From Paenibacillus sp. RUD330 (lineage in GTDB: Bacteria; Bacillota; Bacilli; Paenibacillales; Paenibacillaceae), in NCBI RefSeq assembly GCF_002243345.2, contig NZ_CP022655.2, positions 2,110,501 to 2,174,500 on the forward strand: 64,000 nt of DNA, in the 5' to 3' direction. The translations under genes were made by a program, and so were the position numbers. The notes below the pieces were generated by a model, which was not told the origin of the DNA, did not search any database, and saw nothing but the letters and a program-made list of their open reading frames with translations. Within the stretch, counting starts at the first letter, position 1, and the number at the start of each line of letters is the position of its first letter. Below are positions 57,412 through 64,000 of the stretch, piece by piece.

Positions 57412-58383
57412 TTGGAATATGTAAAACTTGGCCGATCTGGTTTGGATGTTTCAAAACTATGCCTGGGATGCATGAGCTTCGGAGTACCTGAGCGCGGCAA
57501 CACCCCATGGTCGCTGAATGAAGAGGAAAGCAGAGCGATCATTAAAAAAGCACTCGAATTGGGCATCAATTTTTTCAGTACCGCCAATATGTATTCCGAC
57601 GGAACAAGTGAAGAAATTGTCGGACGTGCATTAAAGGACTTTGCTCGTCGGGACGAAGTCGTCATTGCCACAAAGGTATTCGTTCCGATGCGCCCAGGTC
57701 CGAATGGCATGGGACTTTCCCGTAAAGCCATCATGACCGAAATTGATAACAGTCTAAAACGGCTCGGAACGGACTACGTAGATTTGTACCAGATCCATCG
57801 TTGGGATAATAATACGCCGGTTGAAGAGACGATGGAGTCACTTCACGAGTTAATTAAGGCAGGCAAGGTAAGGTACATCGGAGCATCTTCCATGTTGGCA
57901 TGGCAGTTCGCGAAAGCTCAGCACGTCGCCGAACGCAACGGCTGGACTCGGTTCATCTCCATGGAGAATAGGCTCAACTTACTCTATAGGGAAGAAGAAA
58001 GGGAAATGCTCCCCCTTTGCAAAGATGAGGGAGTTGGCGTCACTCCATATTTGCCTCTGGCTGCAGGTCGGTTAACCCGAGATTGGAATGAGCGGACCTC
58101 GCGATCAGAGAATGACAAGATAGCAAAGGCGTTGTTTTCAAGAACGGAAGACGCTGATCGCAAGGTTGCGGAAAGAGCTGCGGAAGTTGCCGCTAACCGA
58201 GGCATTCCACGCGCACAAATTGCTCTTGCATGGTTGTTGCAAAAGGAAGAGGTCGCGGCACCGATTATCGGGTCAACCAAGATAAGCCATCTTGAAGATG
58301 CGTTGTCGGCGTTGTCGGTGAAATTGACACCCGAAGAAATTGCGAGTTTAGAAGAACTTTATATACCGCATCCAGTGGTATAA
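57412..58383 (+). CDS. Aldo/keto reductase lacking the usual catalytic Asp
   Basis: A 323-residue AKR TIM-barrel resembling YajO/YghZ-type enzymes. Tetrad positions (numbered from TTG 57412): Tyr61 in NMYSDG, Lys88 in IATKV and His129 in YQIHRW are kept, but the Asp is Ser56 (FFSTANMYS instead of FFDTANxYS). NADP-binding region is IIGSTKISHLEDAL. TTG 57412 is chosen because the family begins MEYVKLGRSGL and AAAAGGAG lies upstream; GTG 57400 is adjacent to the ribosome-binding site. Confidence 0.85.
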   Translation: MEYVKLGRSGLDVSKLCLGCMSFGVPERGNTPWSLNEEESRAIIKKALELGINFFSTANMYSDGTSEEIVGRALKDFARRDEVVIATKVFVPMRPGPNGMGLSRKAIMTEIDNSLKRLGTDYVDLYQIHRWDNNTPVEETMESLHELIKAGKVRYIGASSMLAWQFAKAQHVAERNGWTRFISMENRLNLLYREEEREMLPLCKDEGVGVTPYLPLAAGRLTRDWNERTSRSENDKIAKALFSRTEDADRKVAERAAEVAANRGIPRAQIALAWLLQKEEVAAPIIGSTKISHLEDALSALSVKLTPEEIASLEELYIPHPVV

Positions 58384-58572
58384 ATACTCAACTGCTCTTT
58401 GGGCGGACACTCTGGATTCCCCACCGGCAAAGCCATATCCGTCCGTAAGTCGCCCATAGCAAATACAGGAGCCGCCCCAACCCGATCCGATTCTGTCATC
58501 TCAAGGCGGCTTTCTCGATTTTTTTAGGCTTGCTTACGAAAACATTGCCGCCTTCGGGTTTTGTTGCAAAAA

Positions 58573-58613
58573 AAAAAGGCATTCCGACGCCGCTGGCGTC
58601 GGAATGCCTTTTT
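58573..58613. terminator. Bidirectional terminator
   Basis: A 19-bp perfect stem (AAAAAGGCATTCCGACGCC on the left arm) with loop GCT and A/T flanks. Serves the aldo/keto reductase and the convergent LOG-family gene. Confidence 0.92.
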
Positions 58614-58645
58614 GCTTGCATAGATGGAGCGGTGCCGATCGGCGG

Positions 58646-59227
58646 TTATGTCTGGCTTTTCTTGATGTACGTCTTGACCTCCGGAGGCGTATACGAGGCG
58701 AATTGGTCCAGCAGCGAGGCCGGGTCGGTGTCCGACAGCGCCATCGACATGTATTTGTCCTGAAGGAACTGCTCCCTGTTCATATGGCCGAAGAAGGAGA
58801 TCAGCCCGTCGTAGTAGCCGTCCACGTTGAGCAAGCCGATCGGCTTGCCGTGCAGGCCGAGCTGTCCCCAGGTGAAGATCTCGAACAGCTCCTCCATCGT
58901 GCCCGGGCCGCCGGGCATCGCGATGAATCCGTCCGCGAGCTCGGACATGGCCAGCTTTCTTTCATGCATGGAACCGACCACGATCAGTTCGGTGAGTCCG
59001 CGATGGGAAATCTCCCTTTCCTCCAGCATCGTTGGAATGACGCCGACGACCTTGCCTCCCGCCTGCAGAACGGAATCGGCGAGCACTCCCATGATGCCGA
59101 CGCTTGCCCCGCCATAGACGAGGGTGATTCCCCTCCGCGCCAGCTCCGAGCCGAGTCTGGACGCTCCTCGGGCATAGGCCGGCTTGGCGCCCATTCTGGA
59201 TCCGCAAAAGACCGCGATTGCTTTCAA
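58646..59227 (-). CDS. LOG-family protein (TIGR00730, YvdD-like)
   Basis: A 193-residue Rossmann-fold protein of the LONELY GUY family: VFCGSRMGAKPAYARGA at about 6-22, LVYGGASVGIMG near 36-47 and the signature PGGPGTMEE near 104-112. Family members hydrolyse cytokinin riboside 5'-monophosphate or other nucleoside monophosphates to base and ribose phosphate. No isopentenyltransferase is adjacent. Confidence 0.9.
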   Translation of the reverse strand: MKAIAVFCGSRMGAKPAYARGASRLGSELARRGITLVYGGASVGIMGVLADSVLQAGGKVVGVIPTMLEEREISHRGLTELIVVGSMHERKLAMSELADGFIAMPGGPGTMEELFEIFTWGQLGLHGKPIGLLNVDGYYDGLISFFGHMNREQFLQDKYMSMALSDTDPASLLDQFASYTPPEVKTYIKKSQT

Positions 59228-59375
59228 ACTGTCTACCTCCCCTAAAAGCTGTCCCTCTCATTATACCAACGAGAAGCCTGGAGGGATGTTGAAAAATAGA
59301 AAAAAGCAGCCGGACTCAAGCAGAAAAAAGCAGCCGAACGCAATCATTCGGCTGCCGGATCGGAACGGACAGAGA

Positions 59376-60377
59376 TTAAAATACGGTCGCTTTTTTGCTC
59401 GTGGAGGCGATGCCGTTCGTGCCGTTGAATACGAGGCTGCCCCAGGACGTCAGCGTCTTCCAATCGGAGCTGGCGGCCAGATCGAGCCATGAATTCGCGC
59501 TGTCGTTGCCCGTCCACGACCAGGCCAGGTAGCCGATGCCTTTGGCCTGGGCCTGGTTCAGCACTTCCTGGGCGTTCACCTTGCAGCCCAGGTTGTTGCT
59601 GCCGTTGTTGTAGTTGTAGCCGAATTCCCCGACCGTGACGGCGAGGCCGAGGTTCTTGATCGCCTGCAGCTCGGTGCCGATGCGGCTGGAGTCGTTCCAG
59701 GAGCCGTACATATGGATGGAGAACATGACATTATGCTTCGGATCGTAGTTGAGCAGCGTCTGGCCGTAGGCTTTGATCGGAGAGGAGTTCTGACCCCAGC
59801 CGGAGCCGTCGATGACGATCGTATTGTTGATGCCGCCGCTGCGGAGCGTGGAGATCGCCGTCTGATAGGCGTCGCGCCAAGCGGTGTCGCTCAGGTCGCT
59901 GCCGCCCCATTCGTTGGCGATGTTGACGAGAGCGTACTTCTCGTTGCTGTTCAAGACGGCCTTGACGTCGCTGCGGGCGAAATATTTGGCCATGTCGTTC
60001 AGCCTGGCCGCGTCGTTGCTGCCCGTCACGTCATGCAGCTCGATGACGGACACCATCTTGAGCGCCTTGCAGCGGTCGATGATCTGCTGGAGGCGGGAGG
60101 CGGCGCCGCTCGTGCTCCAGACGATGCGCACCGTGTTGGCGCCCTTGGCCGCAATGTCGGTCAGAGCCGCATAAGCCTGGCTGTCGAACCAGATATGCGG
60201 ATTGTTGACGCCTCTCATGACAAAGCTGCTGCCGTTCGCATCGAGCAGCGAGCTGCCGCTGACATAGAAACCGCTTGCCGCGGCCCGTGCCGGAGGGGCG
60301 GACAGCAGCGGCAGCGCAAGCGCCAAGGTGAGGGCGGACAGGGCAAGACGGTTCATCCATTTCTTCATGTTCATCAT
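59376..60377 (-). CDS. Secreted glycoside hydrolase family 5 (mannanase-like)
   Basis: A 333-residue exported GH5 enzyme: signal peptide about 1-33 (cleavage near ARA-AA), catalytic barrel with RGVNNPHIWFDSQAYAALTDIAAKGANTVRIVW, VIELHDVTGSND, general acid NIANEWGG (Glu156), FSIHMYGSW and nucleophile VGEFGYN (Glu251). The pattern resembles subfamily 8 beta-mannanases more than cellulases, but substrate needs alignment. No carbohydrate-binding module is attached. Start at 60377 has AAGGAGAG upstream. Confidence 0.85.
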   Translation of the reverse strand: MMNMKKWMNRLALSALTLALALPLLSAPPARAAASGFYVSGSSLLDANGSSFVMRGVNNPHIWFDSQAYAALTDIAAKGANTVRIVWSTSGAASRLQQIIDRCKALKMVSVIELHDVTGSNDAARLNDMAKYFARSDVKAVLNSNEKYALVNIANEWGGSDLSDTAWRDAYQTAISTLRSGGINNTIVIDGSGWGQNSSPIKAYGQTLLNYDPKHNVMFSIHMYGSWNDSSRIGTELQAIKNLGLAVTVGEFGYNYNNGSNNLGCKVNAQEVLNQAQAKGIGYLAWSWTGNDSANSWLDLAASSDWKTLTSWGSLVFNGTNGIASTSKKATVF

Positions 60378-60482
60378 TGAATCTCTCCTTCGGAATGGGA
60401 ATTGTGCAGGCTTCGGCCGCGGCGGCAGAAGTTTGGACCCGGCCTTGCGGGCTGTGCTGAAACCTCCTTTCGGCTTTTTTTG

Positions 60483-60496
60483 TGAAAGCGCTTCAC
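60483..60496. promoter_or_regulatory. cre (CcpA) site
   Basis: TGAAAGCGCTTCAC matches the cre consensus TGWAARCGYTWNCW at 12 of 14. It lies 10-20 bp downstream of the predicted start of the mannanase gene, a position where CcpA blocks elongation. Confidence 0.65.
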
Positions 60497-60510
60497 TTGA
60501 AGCCATTCGA

Positions 60511-60539
60511 ATTATAGTCCATGGAAAGGAAAGTGGAAA
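60511..60539 (-). promoter_or_regulatory. Promoter of the mannanase gene
   Basis: On the minus strand TTTCCA (60539-60534), 17-bp spacer and TATAAT (60516-60511). The -10 is perfect, the -35 weak, which fits catabolite control. From 60540 to 60712 nothing else is recognised. Confidence 0.6.
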
Positions 60540-60712
60540 TGGATTCAGTTGTGGAATGGGGCGCATAAAATGGGAATTATTAGCATAAACGAAGACAAGA
60601 AAGGATAAAGCAGCCCCTATTCCCGAACGCTCCAGAAATGGTACGGTTGACTGTTGGGGTAGAGCGCGTGCATGACGCTTGAAGCGAGCCGGCCAGGCCA
60701 TCCCTCGACAAC

Positions 60713-60749
60713 AAAAAGGAGCATCCGGCGATTCAGCCGGATGCTCCTT
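60713..60749. terminator. Terminator of the uxu operon
   Basis: GGAGCATCCGGC and GCCGGATGCTCC form a 12-bp perfect stem around GATTCA; on the minus strand it is followed by TTTTT. Located 19 bp after the uxuB stop. Confidence 0.88.
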
Positions 60750-60767
60750 CTTCCTTTCAACCGTCTA

Positions 60768-61619
60768 TCAAACGCCGGAATAAGCCATGAATCCGCCGTC
60801 GACCGGAATCACCGTGCCGGTCACGAAGCCGGACGACTCGGAATCGAGCAGCCAGAGCAGCGTGCCGAGCAGATCCTCCGGAACGCCGAAGCGGCGCATC
60901 GGCGTATGGGCGATGATCTTGCCGGAGCGCTCTGTCCAGCTGCCGTCGGGATTTTGCAGCAGCCCGCGGTTCTGCTCCGTGAGGAAGAAGCCCGGAGCGA
61001 TGGCGTTGACGCGGATTCCGGACTCGGCCATATGGACGGCAAGCCACTGCGTCCAGTTGTTGATCGCGGCCTTGGCGGCGCTGTAGGCGGGCACCTTGGT
61101 CATCGGCGAAGGCGCGCTCATGGAGGAGACGTTGAGCACGGTGCCGCCCCGTCCGAGCATCTGCCTGGCAAACGTCTGGGTCGGAAGGAGCGTTCCGACC
61201 ATGTTGAGATCGAGCACGTTCCGGAAGCCCTGGACGCTGAGATCGAAGAAGGAAACCGTCTTCTCGTCTTCCAGATCCCCGGAGCGGAAAATCTCGCTCG
61301 TCGTGTTGGCGCTGGGGTGGTTGCCGCCGGCGCCGTTGACGAGAATGTCGCAAGGACCGAGCCGCTCCTGCACGGACAGGGCAGCCGCTGCGACGCTGTC
61401 CGGATCGGTCACATCGCAGGAGAGGGCGACGGCCGTGCCGCCGGCAGCCGAGATCTCGTCGGCGACGGCAGCCGCTTTGTCGAGGCTGCGGCCGAGGACG
61501 GCGACGCGGCAGCCCTGGCGGCCGAGCTCCAGCGCCATGACCCGGCAGAGCACGCCGGAGCCGCCCGTGACGACGGCGGTTTTGCCTTCGAGAGAGGCAT
61601 GAAGAGGGAGGAGGCTCAT
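60768..61619 (-). CDS. uxuB: SDR-type D-mannonate oxidoreductase
   Basis: A 283-residue short-chain dehydrogenase of the YjmF/UxuB-like type: [29 protein letters not shown] at about 8-36, NGAGGNHP near 90-97 and the catalytic YSAAKAA. In the operon it converts D-fructuronate to D-mannonate in glucuronate breakdown. The start overlaps the uxuA stop by 4 bp and AAGGAGGG lies 9 nt upstream. A longer upstream frame covers uxuA. Confidence 0.88.
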   Translation of the reverse strand: MSLLPLHASLEGKTAVVTGGSGVLCRVMALELGRQGCRVAVLGRSLDKAAAVADEISAAGGTAVALSCDVTDPDSVAAAALSVQERLGPCDILVNGAGGNHPSANTTSEIFRSGDLEDEKTVSFFDLSVQGFRNVLDLNMVGTLLPTQTFARQMLGRGGTVLNVSSMSAPSPMTKVPAYSAAKAAINNWTQWLAVHMAESGIRVNAIAPGFFLTEQNRGLLQNPDGSWTERSGKIIAHTPMRRFGVPEDLLGTLLWLLDSESSGFVTGTVIPVDGGFMAYSGV

Positions 61620-62707
61620 GAAGCGTGTCCCTCCTTCGCGGCGGATGGAGCGAGGCGGCCTGCCGCATCCCACAATCCCCACAAGTACATGATGCCGAGC
61701 GCGCGGTCGTACAGTCCGTAGCCGGGACGGCATTGCTCATCCCAGATATGGCGTCCGTGATCGGGACGGGCGTAGCCGTCGAAGCCGATGTCGCGGTAAG
61801 CCTTCACGATGCCCGCGATATCGACGGTTCCGTCCTGCGTCCGGTGGGACGTCTCGATGAAGTCTCCATTGTCGAACACCTTGACGTTGCGGATATGGGC
61901 GAACGGAATGCGGTCCGCGAATGCGTAAATCATGCCGACGATGTCGTTGGCGGGGTTCGCACCGAGCGAGCCGCTGCACAGCGTGATGCCGTTGGCGGGA
62001 CTGTCATGGAGAGAGAGGAAGCGGCGCAGGTTGTCCGCACCGGTGATGATGCGCGGGAGGCCGAAGATCGGCCATGGCGGATCGTCCGGGTGGATGGCCA
62101 TCCGGATGCCGAGCGTTTCCGCCGCCGGGATGACCTTGTCGAGAAAATGCTTCAGGTGATCCCAGAGATGCTCCTCGGTCACTCCGCGGTACGCCTCGAA
62201 CAAGGAAGCGAGATGGGAGAGGCGCTCGGGCTCCCAGCCCGGCATCGTGAGCGTGGAGTTCGCGTTTATTTGCCGGACGAGCTCGAACGGATCGACGTTT
62301 TCGATCCGGCTCTTCTCATAGAACAGAGCGGTCGAGCCGTCTCCGCTCGGATGGCGGAGATCGGTGCGCAGCCAGTCGAAGACGGGCATGAAGTTGTAGC
62401 AGATGACCTTCACACCGACCTGGGCCAGCTTTTCCATCGTTTTTATGTAGTTCTCAATGTAGACATCGCGGCTCGGCAGTCCGAGCTTGATGTCCTCATG
62501 GATATTGACGCTCTCGACGACGTTGATGCCGAGGCCATGCGCCGCGGCCTGATCGCGGATGTCCACGATCCGGTCCAGGGGCCATTCCTCCCCGGCCGGA
62601 ATGTCATGCAGCGACCAGACGATCTCGGTGACGCCTGGAATTTGCCTGATTTGGCTCAAGGTGACGGTATCGTTGCCTTCACCGAACCAGCGGAAGCTCA
62701 TGTTCAC
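61616..62707 (-). CDS. uxuA: Mannonate dehydratase
   Basis: Dehydrates D-mannonate to 2-keto-3-deoxygluconate. A 363-residue TIM-barrel enzyme matching Uxu[40 protein letters not shown] at the start, [14 protein letters not shown] near 66-79, [18 protein letters not shown] near 206-223 and [14 protein letters not shown] near 292, with metal ligands among these His, Cys and Asp. GTG 62707 overlaps the uxuR stop (GTGA) and is favoured over ATG 62701. Confidence 0.9.
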   Translation of the reverse strand: MNMSFRWFGEGNDTVTLSQIRQIPGVTEIVWSLHDIPAGEEWPLDRIVDIRDQAAAHGLGINVVESVNIHEDIKLGLPSRDVYIENYIKTMEKLAQVGVKVICYNFMPVFDWLRTDLRHPSGDGSTALFYEKSRIENVDPFELVRQINANSTLTMPGWEPERLSHLASLFEAYRGVTEEHLWDHLKHFLDKVIPAAETLGIRMAIHPDDPPWPIFGLPRIITGADNLRRFLSLHDSPANGITLCSGSLGANPANDIVGMIYAFADRIPFAHIRNVKVFDNGDFIETSHRTQDGTVDIAGIVKAYRDIGFDGYARPDHGRHIWDEQCRPGYGLYDRALGIMYLWGLWDAAGRLAPSAAKEGHAS

Positions 62708-63402
62708 TTGGCATTCTCCCTTTCCGGCTTGAAATAATGCGGATACTCCTTCTTGAGCAGCGCCTGGTCGGCGATGCCGAGCCGCAAATGCTGCTTCATG
62801 AGCTCGTCGGCCGCTTCCCCGCGTCCATCGGCGATCGCCTCCGCCATGGCGGCATGCTGCTCGTACAGATGGCTCCAATGGGGATCGCTCGCCAGACGCA
62901 GCAAGCGGACGCGGTTCAGATGGAGATTCATCTGCTGGATGACCGACCAGGTGTTCAGCTTGCCGCAGCCCTGGAACAGGGCGCGGTGGAACGCCTCGTC
63001 GAGCTCGAACAACCTCCGGTCGTCGAGCCGCGCCATCGCATCCTGCTGGGCGGCGAGATTGTCCCGCAGCGTGGAGAGCGAGAGCGGAGGGAAGCCGGCG
63101 CAGGCGAGCCTGACGACGGCTCGCTCCAGCTGTTCCCTCATGAAGCGGGCTTCCTCTACAAGCTCCGGATCGATCAGCGAGACGAAGGTGCCGCGCTGCG
63201 GGAGCACTTGAACGAGCTGTTCCTGAGCGAGCCGCAGGAAAGCTTCCCGTACGGGAGTGCGGCTGACGCCGAAGGCGGCGGCGGAGTCCTTTTCGGACAG
63301 AGCCGTTCCCGGAGGCAGCTCCAGGCTGAGGATCTGTTCTCTCAAGCTGTCGTACACGATGTCGCGGGCGGATGAACCGCGGTTGCCGAGCGGTTGATTC
63401 AT
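62704..63402 (-). CDS. uxuR: GntR/FadR-family regulator of the uxu operon
   Basis: A 232-residue FCD-type GntR protein: DIVYDSLREQILSLELPPGTALSEKDSAAAFGVSRTPVREAFLRLAQEQLVQVLPQRGTFV at about 15-75 is the winged helix, followed by the helical FCD ligand domain with metal-binding Asp/His. It probably represses uxuA-uxuB until a hexuronate intermediate binds. GGAGG precedes ATG 63402; the stop overlaps uxuA. Confidence 0.87.
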   Translation of the reverse strand: MNQPLGNRGSSARDIVYDSLREQILSLELPPGTALSEKDSAAAFGVSRTPVREAFLRLAQEQLVQVLPQRGTFVSLIDPELVEEARFMREQLERAVVRLACAGFPPLSLSTLRDNLAAQQDAMARLDDRRLFELDEAFHRALFQGCGKLNTWSVIQQMNLHLNRVRLLRLASDPHWSHLYEQHAAMAEAIADGRGEAADELMKQHLRLGIADQALLKKEYPHYFKPERENAK

Positions 63403-63583
63403 GGCGGTATCGCCTCCTCCTTTTTGATCCTACCATACTACCATACCAGTTTGACAGCGTTTTCTTTATATCGCGAACGGAAAGGCGCGGATGCGGCGTC
63501 GTAGGCAGCCCGAGCAGGTGTCCAAGCCGCCGTCCAAGCTACCGTCCAAGCCGCCACTCTGGAATCGTCTGTTGCAGCATGGG

Positions 63584-64000
63584 TCAGACATGCAGCTGCT
63601 TCCTGTATTCGGAAGGAGAGAAGCCGGTCCAGCGCTTGAACTGGCGGCTGAAGTGGGCGATGTCGCGATAGCCGAGCATGCCGGCGACCATCTGGATCGA
63701 ATACTTCGAGTCGGACAGCAGATGCCTGGATTCATGCAGGACGAGCGAGGACCAGTATGCGCGGGGGGACTGGCCGTACACCTCGCGGAACACCCGGCCG
63801 CAATGGGAGACGCTGATGCCGAGCTCCGAGGCGATCTCCCGGATGCCCTGCCCCTCGTCCCGTCCCTGGCCCGGCTCGAACCGCAGGACGGAGATGCTCT
63901 GCAGGCGCCCGGCGATCTCATGGGCCAGCTCCTCCTTGCCGTAGGTGCGCGGCGGCAGCTGGCTGACTTCCTGCGAGACGGCGTCCCAGAGCAGGGCGAA
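63584..64000 (-). CDS. AraC-family regulator (C-terminal part, cut by the right edge)
   Basis: The visible 138 C-terminal residues contain both AraC helix-turn-helix motifs: IREIASELGISVSHCGRVFREVYGQSPRAYW and HLLSDSKYSIQMVAGMLGYRDIAHFSRQFKRWTGFSPSEYRKQ. The sensor or cupin domain lies outside the window. It sits beside the glucuronate operon and may control it. Coding continues to base 64000 without a start in this window. Confidence 0.88.
   Translation of the reverse strand, partial: FALLWDAVSQEVSQLPPRTYGKEELAHEIAGRLQSISVLRFEPGQGRDEGQGIREIASELGISVSHCGRVFREVYGQSPRAYWSSLVLHESRHLLSDSKYSIQMVAGMLGYRDIAHFSRQFKRWTGFSPSEYRKQLHV

Noticed and set aside
60757-61740. A minus-strand frame of 327 codons over uxuB.
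   Set aside because: Arg-rich, out-of-frame with the SDR motif; the real gene is 60768-61619.

Overview
The window looks like a chromosomal segment of a high-GC, spore-forming, Gram-positive bacterium of the Paenibacillus type. The indicators are a YjcZ-type sporulation peptide, a CwlD-type cortex amidase, YqzE, YqhG/YqhH, YwbE, YneQ and YkvI homologues, strong AGGAGG ribosome-binding sites, sigma-A and sigma-W style promoters, and sugar-utilisation operons. No phage, plasmid, CRISPR or rRNA genes are visible.

Layout. 1-7.1 kb: a RelQ-type alarmone synthetase (cut by the left edge), an RsuA-type pseudouridine synthase, small peptides, a DEAD-box helicase, a nitroreductase and a membrane-anchored hydrolase. 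7.3-10.9 kb: a minus-strand sugar operon (LacI regulator, BadF-type kinase, GH4 phospho-glycosidase) with two matching operators. 11-22.4 kb: a serpin lipoprotein, DUF3891, an AI-2E exporter, a sigma-W-type PspA-DUF350-DUF4178-DUF4247 envelope-stress cassette, a phosphoesterase, a HAD hydrolase, a diguanylate cyclase, a glycosyltransferase and YkvI. 22.5-27 kb: xpt, small unknown genes, tRNA-Leu(CAG), a methyltransferase, DUF6530 and GIY-YIG proteins. 27.3-32.5 kb: two divergent ABC units resembling a rearranged ytr locus. 32.7-39.3 kb: a seven-gene minus-strand operon (alcohol dehydrogenase-like, SsuA, SsuC, SsuB, GNAT, LLM flavin monooxygenase, HisC-like) with a hairpin in its leader. A second identical tRNA-Leu follows at 39.6 kb.

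40-42.3 kb is an AT-richer block (SDR, WYL regulator, SnoaL-like). 42.5-48.3 kb carries envelope and secretion genes and yqhGH. 48.4-51.2 kb holds a B12-dependent ribonucleotide reductase whose -10 element lies between two NrdR-box cores exactly 32 bp apart. Next come a possibly structured RNA with a strong terminator, then an arsenic operon (arsR, arsB, arsC) whose promoter is built from four 16-bp tandem repeats. 54-58.4 kb has an alpha/beta hydrolase with DUF2785, a possible IS end remnant, and a MarR regulator divergent from an SDR with two 16-bp operators, followed by an aldo/keto reductase lacking the usual catalytic Asp. 58.6-64 kb has a LOG-family protein, a secreted GH5 mannanase-like enzyme with a cre site, the uxuR-uxuA-uxuB glucuronate operon, and the C-terminal part of an AraC regulator running off the right edge.

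The best candidates for under-described biology are the SsuABC-GNAT-LLM-HisC-dehydrogenase operon, the PTS-less kinase/GH4 sugar route, the conserved stress cassette, and several clean operator arrays. No wholly new system can be proven from sequence alone.
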